From Eutreptiella sp. 'Long Island Sound 2002' (taxonomy: Eukaryota; Euglenozoa; Euglenophyceae; Eutreptiales; Eutreptiaceae): a DNA stretch of 64,000 nucleotides. The stretch is from positions 62,717,355 through 62,781,354 of the forward strand of contig OZ038384.1 in NCBI GenBank assembly GCA_964036045.1, read 5' to 3'. The notes beneath the pieces are model-generated. The model was not told the origin of the DNA, ran no database searches, and saw only the letters and a list, made by a program, of their open reading frames with translations. Positions 22,138 through 34,487 of this stretch are shown here, piece after piece. How positions within the stretch are numbered: the stretch's first letter is position 1; every line of letters begins with the position of its first letter. A program made the translations under genes and the position numbers.

Positions 22138-23757
22138 CGGTACATCCAGGCCCCACCCCATGGCAAGCCATCGTCATCACCTACCCCGCCCCCAACGACC
22201 ACACACAGACCTGGCAGCAACAGTGGGAGGACATCCGGGGGGACCTCCTCCAAGAACACCTAGGGCTCACACGCACCCACCACACCCTACACCCGATACA
22301 AGGACTAGGCCAAGCACCACACGGCATACACGCCCCGGGAGTATGGGCGTACGCCACACCCATAAACCCACAAGCAGCGGAGGACCCCAAGACCGCCCTA
22401 TCAATCCAGCAAGCCCAGACCCAAACCCCGCACCGCAACACCCAACGAGGCTACACAATTTGGTGGGCATACCAAGACCACGACACCCTCACCCCCCAAC
22501 CGGGGGCCCCCCCTGCTAGACACCAACACAACCGCCCTCCTCCAAGCCGCAACAGCGGCAGCCACACAGGTAGGGGCCCCGGAAACCTGGGGCCAACAAT
22601 ACCTGGTCGAAACCAAAGTGGCGCCCCGAGCAAAGGGCCAAGACAAGCCCCCAACACCGAAGCCGCTCCACCCCCCACTCAAGCTAGACCCGACGGAACA
22701 CACCCCCCAGGACGAATGGGCGACCCACTACATCATCCTCCACACCACCACCCGCAAGAACGACGTCGCCAAGATCACCGTCACCCGCCACCTCCCCCAC
22801 ACCACACAGGTGTATGAGCTGACGGCCCCCAACGTCCTCGTCACCCGTCGCCGACACGACGAGCGATACACCATACAGGCAGAAGGGGCTGCCGCGACCA
22901 CCCTGTACACATGGGCAACACGGGGGGACCTCCCACACCCCACCCTCAACCACGCCTCCTCCTGGCCCACCCCCTTCCACACAGCAGACCGCCCCAACAA
23001 GAAGCCCAAACACACAGGTGTGCACACCCCCGCCCAGGAGGCCCAGCACCGACACGATGCGAGGCGCAAGACCCGCACCCTCCACGACGACCACACCATC
23101 CCCCGCATCAGCGCCCCCCCCGCCAGGGTGTCAGATACCACCCACAACCGCACGATCACAGGCATCACCACGGACTGCCTGAACCCAGCGGCGTCGCGGG
23201 CAGACTCCGTGTGGATCAGCGAAGGGCGCTCCGACACACGGGCGGTGGCGCGCCTCCACAACATCCAACCCCACAAACTCCAGCGCGCCGTTGGACCCTT
23301 CGCCGTACACGTCACCCCGTACGGCATGGACCACGCCCGGTGTGAGCACCATGACCCGCCCTGCTCCACCCCATGCACCTCGCCCCTGCGCCAACCGCTG
23401 CCGGTCCCCACCATCACGGGCAACATGTACCTGGGCACCGTACCGGGAGACCCGGGCATATACATCCTGCCCAACAGGTCCAGGGAACACGCCATCCCCC
23501 TCCACGGTGTAGAATCCCTCGCCCTGGGACCACCCCCACCAAAACACCAACACCAGCACATCCCGGGGGACAAACGGACACAGGCGCCAGATGGGGGAAA
23601 AAAGGCCCACCAACGCGCCCTGGCCCACATCACCTTCCACCCCGCAGCCCACCTACCAAAGGACTTCGGCACGGAGCGCCACATCGTCCTGGAGGGGCAA
23701 GCCCACCACATCATCACCGCCGCCCTGTACACCCTCGCCGCCCACGAACGCCACTAG
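22134..23757 (+). pseudogene. LINE-2 ORF B, unknown, one frameshift
   Basis: From the ATG at 22134 a coding-like frame runs to a G5/C7 run near 22503-22515. There coding character moves to another frame, which continues in good composition through GPPLLDTNTT to TAG 23755-23757. Together this is about 540 codons. The second half has a His/Cys-containing stretch (near 23330-23380) and many beta-type alternations. No catalytic motif is recognised. By position it may be structural or RNA-binding, but that is inference. Confidence 0.5.
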
Positions 23758-23778
23758 GACCCCACAACCATCCCAGCA

Positions 23779-25068
23779 ATGCCCCCACCACCCCAGGGCC
23801 CCAAAGATCCCGTCACCCCCTTCCACATCGATCAACTCCTAAGCCGCAAGGCCCCCCCACACCTCCACCCCTCCAGGATACCACTAGCCATCGCATCGTG
23901 GGACACCCTGGACACGCCCCCCCAACAACCCGCCATCCACATCCTCAAAGCGGACGCCCAATGGTGGGTCCTCCACTGGGCACACGGAGTCCTCATGGCG
24001 GCCCAGGCCTATACCCCGGAGATAGACCCGGAAGACCCCCCACGGGGCCAGCAGCGACTCCTCCAGGCCACCACCCTCACAGGCCGCGAAGGCGCCCCCC
24101 GGGAAGCCCTCCACACAGCACTCTACTGGGCTCAAGGCTCCCCCAACGGCCCAGACACACCGGAACCCACAGAGGCCTGGGTCATGCAGGCCAAGGGCAT
24201 GAGGAACTACCACCTACACCACCCCTTCGACGACAGCCCGGCCGCACTGCCATGGCCAACAGATCCCCTGGAGACCGTGCGCAAGCTCGCCGACATCATA
24301 CGCAGCCACGCGAAAGCGAAAATGCAAACACCGGCAGAACCCCCACTGAGGGATCCGGACCAGCAAGCAACGCACCCCTTCTTCAAACCCCATGCCCCCC
24401 CAGCCCCGCTACCTCCAGTCCCACCCAAGCGAGCGAGACGACAAAGGGGCGCACCCGCCCCCAGCCAAGCCGGAAAAGCAGCGACCTCTCGACCCCCTGC
24501 ATCCCACCCGACCCACCCGGCGAACCCAGACCAAGCATCCTCGTCATCCTCCCTCCCAACATTACCACCGCCCCACCCGGACCAAGCATCATCGTCATCC
24601 TCCCTCCCATCACTACCACCGCCCCACCCGGACCAGGCATCCTCATCATCCTCCCTCCCGCCACCAGCACCGCCCCCGCCCAAAGCGTACCCAGAATTCG
24701 AAAAAGGCGCGAAGGTCCAACAGCCCTTCCGCAACGACCACACAGGCGACTGGATCTGGTGTGAGGGCACGATCCAGTACCGCCTCAAGGAACCGGGGGA
24801 CAACGGGGGGCCACAGATCCGGGTGATCTGGCATCGCCAAAAGGAGCTAGACCAAGGCAGCAGCGCCCCGGACAAGCCAGTAAGCTACACCCTAGAGCTC
24901 GCCAGCGCCCACCCCATCCGGCTCCGCACCGAAGGGAACAAGGCCCACACATGCACCAAATACACTGGAGAGCTCCCCCCGGAGTGGAGCCAAGGGCTCC
25001 CCCCGCCGCGCCTACCCAAACGCCCACAAACCGGCAAAACGTCCCCGAGCCCCAGTCCCCCTCCCTGA
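23779..25068 (+). CDS. LINE-2 ORF C with Ser/Pro repeat and possible SH3-like C-terminus
   Basis: A 429-codon frame from ATG 23779. The N-terminal 200 residues look globular. Next come a basic Pro-rich linker and three 51-bp repeats (from 24529, 24580 and 24631) encoding PDQASSSSSLP units. The C-terminal 90 residues, rich in Trp/Val/Gly, could form a small beta barrel. The TGA at 25066-25068 is in frame with the endonuclease that follows, so this may be a separate ORF or the N-terminus of a Pol reached by readthrough (stop followed by CGG). I recognise no family. Confidence 0.55.
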   Translation: MPPPPQGPKDPVTPFHIDQLLSRKAPPHLHPSRIPLAIASWDTLDTPPQQPAIHILKADAQWWVLHWAHGVLMAAQAYTPEIDPEDPPRGQQRLLQATTLTGREGAPREALHTALYWAQGSPNGPDTPEPTEAWVMQAKGMRNYHLHHPFDDSPAALPWPTDPLETVRKLADIIRSHAKAKMQTPAEPPLRDPDQQATHPFFKPHAPPAPLPPVPPKRARRQRGAPAPSQAGKAATSRPPASHPTHPANPDQASSSSSLPTLPPPHPDQASSSSSLPSLPPPHPDQASSSSSLPPPAPPPPKAYPEFEKGAKVQQPFRNDHTGDWIWCEGTIQYRLKEPGDNGGPQIRVIWHRQKELDQGSSAPDKPVSYTLELASAHPIRLRTEGNKAHTCTKYTGELPPEWSQGLPPPRLPKRPQTGKTSPSPSPPP

Positions 25069-28000
25069 CGGGTCAAGGGCCGAGGGCACAAGCCTTCACA
25101 GCCCCGGCCCGCCCCCAGCGAGGCCACTGTCAACCTCCTCGACTTCAACCAACCGGCCGTCACATACTTCAAGGACGCCACAACCGCCCTCCAAGAGCTC
25201 CCGATGGCACAGGGGCCGGGGTTGGTTCCCCACCTCCTCACCTTCCAGGAACAAGGCCTACGACGCGACGACCCCCCAGAAACCTCCCCCATATATACCC
25301 CGGACCAGAAAGCGTACAAATGCTACTGGCACAAGGGGACCCCCCTATACGCCCAAACCGGCATCCACGTCCACCTTGTCCACCACCTCAGCGTCCCAGG
25401 GAGGCTAGGTGTCTTTGAGGTCGTCGGGGACGGATGGCAACTCAACGTCATCAACACCCACGTCCCCTTCGGCGGAGCCACGGAACCCTTCCTCCAAGCC
25501 CTGGCCGAGGCATACCGCCAGATGGCCATGCTCGCCCCCACAGTCATCATCGGCGACATGAACGCCGCCCCCACCCCAGCGGACCAAGGGGGACAGGCCA
25601 CACCTCAGGACCAAGCAGTCTGCGACACCATCAAAATGCTGGGGCTCGTGGACCTGACAGCCAACCTCGAAGGCCAACCATCCCACTTCCCCCACCAAAC
25701 AGATGCCGCCCCATCCCGCATCGACGTATGCTATGGCGACCCCACCACCATCATCCGGGCGGAGGCCCGATATGGACCCCTCCCGCTGGGACCCACAGGC
25801 CATAGCCCCCTGCACATCCGCCTCACCATCCCCAACCTTCCCCCCAGCCCCCCAGAGGATGCGGACCAAGGCCTACCACCCCCCCTGAAGATGCCCCCAC
25901 TGCATGACAAGCATGCTTGGTCCAAATATCACAGGGCCATAGACCGCGCTCGGCGCATCCAACCAGACCCCACCGACCTACTCACAGCCATGCGCACGGC
26001 CGCCGTCGCCTGCGGCTTCCAGCAACACCCCCACACAGACGACGACCAACCACCAACGGCCCTGGGGGGCATGCTCCATGACCTCTGGTATGCGAAGCAA
26101 CAACTGGCGACCCTCCGCCACACCGACACCCCCCAAACCCGCCGCCAGATACACCACTGCAGGACACGGATAGCCCACATCAGGGCAGATCTGCAGCGGT
26201 GGCACATCCACAGGCAACAGCGCATCGCCCAGGAACACGAACGGTATGCGCAACATGAACTCCCCTACAAGGCCATCCGCCACCTCAACGACGCCATGAC
26301 CGACACCGGCCACCGCACCATCACCACGGTCCGGCAGGAGGACGGCTCCCTCACCAACGACCCAGCCACAGTGCTCCAAGCCACCCAAGACAGCTTCCTC
26401 CGGCAACACACCCCCACCCAAGACACACTGGACCCAGACACGCAGGCCAAAATCAACCTCCTCCCTCGGGTCTTCAACCACGCCCAGAGGAGGCAACTGG
26501 AAAAACGCCCCTTCACCATGCACGAAGTCCGGAAGGCCATCCACAGTCTCCAGCAACACAAAACCCCAGGCTACAACGGCCTCCCTGCAGAGGCATACTA
26601 CCACCTCCCCGCCCACCTCCTCCGCATCCTCGCCCACCGCCTCTGGGACATCGTCACGGGGCGGACCCCCCTGCCACCAGACTGGGCAAACGTCGTCCGC
26701 CCCCTCTACAAAAAAGGGGACTGGGCAAACCCGGACAGCTGGCGCCCCATAGTCTGTGCGGTCACGGAGGTCAAAATCGTCTGGACCATCCTCCTGCGCC
26801 GCATCGGCCCCCACCTGGACCCCCACATACCAGCCAGCCTCTGGGGGGCCATCCCAGGCCGGTCCCCACACGAGGCCATCTTCCTCCAGGACACCATCGC
26901 AGACATGGACCCGGTGGACCTCATCATCACCTCCCTCGACGTCTAAGGAGCCTTCCCGAACACCCCCTGGCTCCTTCTAGAAGCGGCGTGGAAACGCCTA
27001 GGCCTCCCCTTCTATAACTTCACCTCCGGCTACATCCGCACCCGCAAATACACGGTCCGCACTGGAGCAGGCCTCACCCCCTTCTTGGAGCCAGGCAGCG
27101 GGGTCCCCCAAGGGGGAGCAGAGGGCCCCTTCCTGTACCTTCTAGTGACGCTCCCCCTGGCCCTCGCAATCGAGCAGGATTACCCGGCCTACGCACCCTA
27201 CCCCCTCCTCTCCCCCCTGGTGGGCTTCGCGGACGACACCAACCTCACGGTCGCGCACACCCCACACGAACCCCATGCCCCGGACCCCGGGCCAACAGTC
27301 ACCAACAGGCCAATGACTTACTGGACGTGACCATCTCCTACCTCTCCCACAACAACCTCATCGTCCACCCGACAAAGTCAGTGGCCATGATCAAGGGGTC
27401 TGCCACACCTCCCACCCTAGGGCCACAAGGGCCCCCCATGCAAATCGTGACAACCACCACCCACCTGGGGGTAATCCAAGCCGCCAACCCTGAGGACGCC
27501 ACCCTCCCTCCCAAGTTGCAATCACACCTCGCCCATCTCCCCAGATATGCGTCCCCGACCACCAGGGCCCTCTCCCTGTCCCACCAGACCCTGGCGTACT
27601 ACCTCACCGGGGTCTTGAACGCCTCCATAGGCTTCCAAGCACTCCACCTGACACACCCCACCACCGCCCTCCAGCCGGCCACACGCGCCGTGACCAAGGC
27701 ATGGGCAGCACACGGGAGCTGGCCCACCTCCATACCCACCCGCGCCATCCGAGCGGCATGGCCCCACTATGGGGACGCCATAGGGGACGAGGTGAAAGCG
27801 GCCTACACCAGACACACCGCCCTCCTCCTTCACCGCATGACCCACAACCACTCACCGGAGGTCGGCGAGGTCACCGCAATCCGCCTCCAAGCCGCACAAC
27901 GGGCCCGCAACACATGCCCGCGCTGGGTACTCCACCAGACAAGCATGCCCACCAACATGAACACGCGCCTGTGGAACCACCTGCAGCTTCTCCTCCCATC

Positions 28001-30416
28001 CCCACACCACGCCATACTCACCAACCACACGTGCCCAGAGGAAGGGCCACTAGCGGTCCTCTGCGGGGACCTCCACCATTACCCCAAGGGCACCATCCAC
28101 ACCATAGACCTTGTCGGGGGCTCCATCACCGTAGTATACGTCACCCTCCCCCAAATGCGGGTCCTGCACCACAGCGGGGCACACCACACCCCCTTTCTAC
28201 AGCTTCGCGAATGGCCACAATACCGCCTCTTCCACCAGTACCTCACGCAGACGGCACGAGCAGCGGGACACACTCTACCGGGAAGCAAAGACATGCACAC
28301 AGCCTACCGAGAATTCACAAAGCAACACCCCCGACCCATCCCAGCGACAGCGCCCTACGCACCCACCGGATCGAAACACGAGCCCCTCCCCCCGGTGACG
28401 GGGCCAGTCCCACGACTAACCCTACTACTGGCCCCAAATGAAGCCAAACCCACGCAGACCACCGTCATCCACCGGGGGGCAAAATGGCGCATACGGAAAC
28501 ACCACATGACCGCCCGAGACCTACCATGGGTCCCCCATGATTCCCAGAGCATGCCACGCACATGTGGGGCCTGTGACCCCGAGGCACCAACCACACCATG
28601 GCCCGTACTACACCTCATAGCACGCCACCACACCCACCCCACAACCCACCTACCACCACAGGCCTACGCATGGATAGCCCAATGGTTCCACCGCACCGAC
28701 ACTAACCCCACGGTAGCATGGAACCCCGACCACGCGCCCAAATGGCTCTTCACCACTACACCCACATGGCCCCGCCCCGACCCGGCAGGAGTCGCCATCC
28801 GTTACAGCATGTACGAGCCAGGCAGAACGGGCAAGCACGAGCACCCCTACTATCCGCTCCACAACTCCTGCCACACACCGGAGCACCGAACACAAACCCT
28901 CACATGCCACGACCTAAACCCCAACACAGCCTACATCCTCCACTACATCTACTCCTACCTCACACAAGGACAGCCGGAGCAGGGACTCAAAGCCCTGTCC
29001 CCCCAAGCGAAACACATCATCTCCAAAGGAATGGGGGTGTACGCCACCCCCATCCTGCAGCCCACAACCCAAGTAGCCTACCTCGCCACGGGCCTTGCCA
29101 TATACGCCTACCTGCCCATGAACCCATGCCGCCTCCCACAACCATCACCGCCGGACCGGCTCTTCTTTACCGACGCCTCAGGCGAATCCGCCCTCACGCC
29201 CATCACCGGAGGGGCCACCCTGCAGCTAACCCACACCGGGAGACATTACCACATGGACCACCACACGGGCCACACCACCTATGGGGCCTCCTCCCACGGG
29301 GAGCTAGGGGCCATGGCCGACGCCATCACCGAGATCGCGGCCCACCTACCCGCCCACTCCCCGCACATCGTCTGGGTCTGGTTCGTGGTAGACGCCACTG
29401 TCGACACACACCTGCTCCTCCGCATAGCAAGGCAACCACTTCACAAAGCCACCGCGACGAGCCTCGGCAACCAGGCACTGCTGCTCTGGAAAGCCCTTCG
29501 CAGCCTTCCCCCATACGTCCAACTCTACATCGTGAAACAAGAGTCCCACAGACACCAATACGGAAATGGTAAGGTCGACAACCAGGCAGTACACCAGCGC
29601 ACAACACACCTACCAGCCCTCCAGATCCCTGACCTCGGCCGCAACCACACACACCTCCAACACGTGCCCCCTGTACCCGAGCCCCATCAGACCCCGGACT
29701 GGGTACCAGAGGACGCCCCCTATTCCTCCCACGACAGAGCATACCACTACCCCAACCCCATCCAACATCTCGCCCGCCTGCTCGGCAACGCAGACAGCCG
29801 GGCGCACATCCAGGAGCTCCAGGACAGACTGCAAATCCCCCTCTACCACTCAGCGCTGCGCCCAGCAAACGTCCCAGCCCACCTCCAAAAACGACGCATC
29901 CAGCTCCTCAGGGAGCAACTGCCATTCCTCACCAGGGTCGCCAGATGGTTCGCGCGCAAGCGCATCGGGGTCCCCGACGAACACACCTGTTGCCCGTGCG
30001 ACCACACCACCCCGGAGGACTGGGAACACTGCAAGAAATGCCCCCTCCATACAGGCAGGGACACGCTAGTGGGCTGGTCCCCGGCGGAAACCCTGCGACA
30101 ACACGAAGGATGGCCAACCCACAGCCACGCACACCAGACCACCGAACACCTCTTCCGGGACCCCCTGATCAAAGAAGCCACCATGAGAGGGGCGGTGACA
30201 CAGGCCCTGCACCGACACCTCACCAAACACACGGAAAGCCCCATGGAGGCAGCAGCACACCTCCAGCTAGAGGCAGTCTGCAGAGGAGCGGCCCAAATGG
30301 TACACCGCAAACACCTCCTGTCAACACACGCGGAGCAACTCACCGACCCCATCGCCAGGGAACACATGCAGCGTCTCATCCATTACCATGCCGTGCATGA
30401 CCCGGACGTCCACTAA
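25069..30416 (+). pseudogene. LINE-2 endonuclease-reverse transcriptase-RNase H
   Basis: EEP endonuclease: Glu in TFQEQ, INTHVPFG, IGDMNAAP, SRIDVCYGD and TGHSPL. RT: PLYKKGDW, SWRPI, motif A TSLDV then a TAA (26944-26946) then GAFPNTP, motif B GVPQGGAEGPFLY, and intact motif C FADD near 27230. A frameshift near 27290 moves coding into the frame open from 27327. RNase H follows with FFTDAS (Asp at 29172), HGELGAM, FVVDAT (Asp near 29391) and KVDNQAV (Asp near 29577). A Cys/His cluster (near 29985-30040) ends the protein. The gene makes, nicks for and primes element cDNA. The stop inside motif A and the frameshift inactivate this copy; one transition from CAA would explain the stop. Confidence 0.85.
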
Positions 30417-31620
30417 CCCACTCCGCGCCCCGCACGCGCCCCCCATCTCCATCCACAGGTCTCCAAGACACCACCACAGCGCCCCGAGACCCCTCTCACA
30501 CCCAAGAAGCCACCCGGCACCGCCCATTCCGGCCGAGCCCAACCAGGGCCAACCATGCATCGACGTAGACGCGCAAGACCCCAGCAGCCCATCCAGCCCA
30601 CCCCCCCCGGACCCGGGGCACCCCCCCCTCACACCGGCCACCATCCGCGACCCCGACCTCCTCCGAGCAACCCTCCAAGACAGGGCCCCGACCACCCCCC
30701 TGGGCTGGTACCGCCTACAAGAGGACTGGACCAAGCTCACCGTCAAAGCCCTCCGGGACCTGACCACCCCAGGGGGCGGCCTCCACGAGACCATCGTAGA
30801 CCTCGTACTCTGGCGAGCCCGCAAACACACCCAGGGCCAGCACGTCTGTATCCCCCCCATCGAGTGGGGCCAGGCCCTGACGCACGACACCAGCATCAAC
30901 GTCAGGCGTCAAGGGACCGTACGCCTACGACGGGCCCCAGCAGAGACGGACCACCCAGCGGACCCGAACCGCCCGGAGCAGTGGGAACAGGCCACCGCAC
31001 CAAACCGCGACACCGCCCTCCGCGCCGCCGGCCTCCGCACCCCAGACGACGACCTCCCCCCCCCACCTACAGATAGTGACCAGCCCCCGCCGGAGGTCTG
31101 GTTACAGTCCTCGAGCGCGGCCACTACTACGTGATAGCCGCTACGGCTACGTCCCCCGGCCCGCAATGGCTCATCCAAGGGACAGACACCATGTTCGCCC
31201 CAGAGACCGCCCCACCAGGGGCAGTGGGGGACCCCACCACCCAGCACAGGGTCCTCAGGGGCGTCCTCCAGCCAGGGGACAAGCCCCCAGCCCGCGCCCT
31301 GGCCCAAATCACCTCAGTGAAGGCGGGCTACCACCTGGGATTGGCCATGCTCTGCCTAACCCACTGGATCCAGCGCCGCTGGCCACCCACGGGGACCGTG
31401 CCCTGGGTTTGGGCCATCCCCACCGCCCACACACAAGTCGAGGCGGGCTCGGACACACGACCAAACCCCCCCCCCCAGACCGCAGCAGTCCCTCACCTCT
31501 GGGTACCACGCCATCCACAGGGTCCTCAACCGCGCGGGTCTTAGCCCAAAGCTAGCATACCCCCTTCCCACCACTGACCAAGAGGTCCACCAGATACGCA
31601 AGCTCGTCTGCTGAATCCTT
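30388..31620 (+). pseudogene. LINE-2 ORF D downstream of RNase H, frameshifted, unknown
   Basis: The ATG at 30388 overlaps the end of the RNase H frame. A Pro-rich start leads into a globular stretch (about 30640-31130) with normal composition. Coding character then passes to a second frame (GHYYVIAATAT, about 31115-31480) and a third (about 31490-31610). A His followed by hydrophobics is loosely like a Ulp1 or OTU protease core, domains some algal LINEs carry, but no matching Asp-Gln-Cys series is visible, so the function stays unknown. Confidence 0.4.
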
Positions 31621-32972
31621 GCCGCGGCAGCAGAAGACGGCAAGCTTCTCCTCCAAACCGTCCGGCCTACAACTGCCCACGCAAGCGCGCCGCGGCAAGC
31701 GGACACATACACCGACACAGCACACCCTACCGCACAATCCCCGCCCATGCCCCTCCGCTCTCGCTGCTCAACCGGAGACCCACACACGCCCGCCATCGCG
31801 CGCACCCCCGGGCCCCGCGACACGGGCCTCCCCCACCCGCCCGAACACCAGCACAGGCCCGCCACACACCCACCCGCCGGACACCCTTCACCGCCCCCCA
31901 GACTCGACAACCCACACACACCCGCCGAGAGGAGCCCCGCGACCCGCGGCACGCCCACCCCACCCAGTGGCCCGCCCACGCCCCCCGCACACACCCCAGA
32001 GGACCCAGGCCCACCCCCCCCGGCCCCTGAATGCAGCCCACGCGAACTGTCCCCCCGCGCGGGTGCCAACCCACACGACCTCGCACATTGCAGGACCCAG
32101 GCCCAGCCAAGCCCAGAAGGAGAAGGCCACAGCCCCGCGCCTCCCTCCCCCGCCGCTGCCGACCAGATCAGCCCGCCGGGCCGCCAGGTCACGACCGAGC
32201 CCCCCCAGCCGCCCGCCCCCAACCTACAGCCCGAGGACATGCCCTCCATCCTCCCCGCCGTGGCCGCAGCAGAAGCCGCCGCCCACAAGCCCGCCCGCAT
32301 CACAGCACAACCCGCGTCCACCACCTCCTCCTCATCCTCAGCCTCGTCCACCTCCTCCACCTCATCCTCCGACCCCCCCCTCCCCGCCGCCCTCATGCTC
32401 AAGGCCACGGCAAAAGCCAAGGCCGGGGCCGCACACACCGACCCCCCAACCCCCACATAGGCGACTAGGGCACCCCGGCAACCCGACATCGGCGCCCTCA
32501 CACCTCCAGACAGAGGTACTCCTGAACCTGGAACTGCACCCCAACCCCAAACCCGACCCCAAACCCAAGCCGGCGCCCACGCGAGCAGACACAACACCAC
32601 AAACGCAACGACACAAACCCACCTGACACCACCCCCGCCCGGACCCTCGCCCAAGCCAGGACCCCCCACCCACCGCAACCCGCGCCTCCCTCCCGCCGGC
32701 ACCGACCACCACCGCAGAGGCGGCCACCCAGCACGACCCCGTCCAAGCCCTCGTCCGCATCCCCGTCACCAAACGCCCCTTCATCCATCCCCCACAAACC
32801 ACCACCACCGCCAGCCAAGACCCAGAGACGTGGGACCCCTCGATCACCGTCACCGTCAACCCCATCCCCAAACCCGCCCCCCCTGCCCACCACATAGTGC
32901 AGCCCCGGGGACTGCCCACGATGCCCAACCCCCCACCCCCACAAGGGGGACCGGAAAACCCACAAGGGGTCC
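31620..32972 (+). other. Pro/Ser-rich low-complexity stretch of LINE-2
   Basis: The plus strand is C-rich and open in more than one frame, translating to Pro/Thr/Ser-rich sequence, with TCCTCC serine runs around 32320-32370. Possibly the N-terminal or linker part of the RS-rich ORF, but no single frame is convincing. Confidence 0.4.
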
Positions 32973-34487
32973 ATGGGCCATACCCGCAACACCAACCCCA
33001 CCACTACCCACACCACCACCACCAGCGGCCCCACCACCACCACTACCAACACCACCCCCACCACTACCACTGCCCACCACCCTGCCCCACCGGGCCACAA
33101 CCCCCCGTGCAGGAACAGCACGAGCGGATGGGATGGCAGCCACCGAGCGCTCCACCCGCATACCCCTTCTACCGCCAGGGGCCACCCCCCCCGTACCAGC
33201 CACCCCCCCCTGTACCAGGAACCGTATCCGTACCCCCCCGGCCACCACGTCCACGCCGAAGGGGCCCCCCGGGCCCAACCCCGCCAAGGACAGCCACTCG
33301 ACCCATACCACCAGCCGCTGCCGCCACCACACCCCTACGTGGCGGATCCATGGACGACGGGGGACCCTTCCCCCCCCCCCCCCCAGTACCAGGCGGCACC
33401 GCACGAGGCCCCCCAGGGGCTGTCGACGCCTCCGGACTGGCCCGACTCGAGCGATGAGGCCCGGTCCCGCAATCGACGGCGCTCCCGCTCCCCCCCCGCA
33501 CGGCACACTCGCCCACGGCGCCCACACTCCCACCGCGCCTCAACCACCCATTCGCGCCGCTCCCGCTCCTCCAGGTGCCACCACGACCCCCAGGGACCCC
33601 GCTCCCGTCGCTCCCTCTCCCCCAGGCACCACCACGAGCGCCACCGCCGCCCCATGTCCGCCTCCCCCTCCCCACACCGGCCATACAAGACCCCCACCCC
33701 CAGCCCCCGCCACCACCGCTCCCGCTCCCCCCGACACAGCCAGGCACGCCACCGCCGCCCCACGTCCACCCCCCCCTCCCCCCACACGCCCCGCCGGGCT
33801 CCCCGTTCCCCCCGCCGCCCATACCCATCCACCACCCCCAGCCCCCGCCACCACCACTCCCGCTCCCCCGGACGCCACCGAGCGCGCCACCGCCGCCCCT
33901 TGTCCACCTCCCCCTCCCGTTCCCCCCTCCGCCCGTACCCGTCCTCCACCCCCAGCCCCCGCCACCGCCGCTCCCGCTCCCCCAGGCACCGCCACCCCCG
34001 CCAGCACCGCAGGTCCACATCCTCCCCCCGCCGCTCCAGGACCCCGGGCACGGACCCCTCCCCCACCCAGGCCCCCGCCCACCTCGCCTGGTGGTCTCCC
34101 CCCGCTCTGCAGGAGCTCTGCCGCTGGGTGAAGTGGGCCGGGGGAGCGGGAAGGCACGAAGGGGTGGACATGGTGCATACCTTCGAGGAGGTGCGCACCC
34201 GCAGCCCCGCAAACCCCAAGGAGGCCGCCCCGGAGGCCATCATGCCGCAAGCGGCATGGGAGGCCCTCCTCCGCGATGCGGTCCAGGGCCTCCGCCCCCC
34301 CTACAGCCCCCAAGCCCTCCGCCAGTGGCTCCAGGCCACCCACCCCCAGGCCTGGGCCGCCGGCGCCCCCTCCCCACCCCGCCCCTCCCGCCACCACCAC
34401 ACCAGGAAGGGGCAGGACAAGGGCAAGGGAAGGGCAAGGGGCACCAAGGAGCACTCAGGCAAGAGGGCACGGAGGGGCCCCAAGTGA
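32973..34487 (+). CDS. LINE-2 arginine/serine-rich (RS-domain-like) protein
   Basis: A 504-codon frame. The first part is Thr/His/Pro-rich. About residues 165-370 form a dense Arg-Ser/His-Arg region with imperfect repeats of SPRHHRSRSP type (DNA repeats spaced about 114-138 bp from 33700). Next is a globular stretch of about 95 residues with several Trp and an amphipathic pattern (AWWSPPALQELCRWV on), and finally a Lys/Arg/Gly basic tail. RS domains bind RNA or splicing partners in host SR proteins. Here the gene lies on the LINE-2 strand 2.5 kb after RNase H. It could be an element-encoded RNA-binding protein or a captured host domain. Two other frames are long here, but only this one has balanced sequence after the repeat. 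Confidence 0.5.
   Translation: MGHTRNTNPTTTHTTTTSGPTTTTTNTTPTTTTAHHPAPPGHNPPCRNSTSGWDGSHRALHPHTPSTARGHPPRTSHPPLYQEPYPYPPGHHVHAEGAPRAQPRQGQPLDPYHQPLPPPHPYVADPWTTGDPSPPPPQYQAAPHEAPQGLSTPPDWPDSSDEARSRNRRRSRSPPARHTRPRRPHSHRASTTHSRRSRSSRCHHDPQGPRSRRSLSPRHHHERHRRPMSASPSPHRPYKTPTPSPRHHRSRSPRHSQARHRRPTSTPPSPHTPRRAPRSPRRPYPSTTPSPRHHHSRSPGRHRARHRRPLSTSPSRSPLRPYPSSTPSPRHRRSRSPRHRHPRQHRRSTSSPRRSRTPGTDPSPTQAPAHLAWWSPPALQELCRWVKWAGGAGRHEGVDMVHTFEEVRTRSPANPKEAAPEAIMPQAAWEALLRDAVQGLRPPYSPQALRQWLQATHPQAWAAGAPSPPRPSRHHHTRKGQDKGKGRARGTKEHSGKRARRGPK

Noticed and set aside
25204-25300. ATG 25204 as the start of LINE-2 EN-RT
   Set aside because: The endonuclease N-terminal strand (NLLDFNQ, near 25131) lies upstream of this ATG in the same frame, so the protein must begin earlier.
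31076-31544. Ulp1 or OTU cysteine protease in LINE-2 ORF D
   Set aside because: Only a HYYVIA-like stretch suggests it; no matching Asp, Gln and Cys in the expected order.
32498-34454. Gly-rich minus-strand ORFs and a second plus ORF opposite the RS gene
   Set aside because: Low-complexity shadows of the Pro- and RS-coding repeats; only the 32973-34487 frame has a balanced segment.
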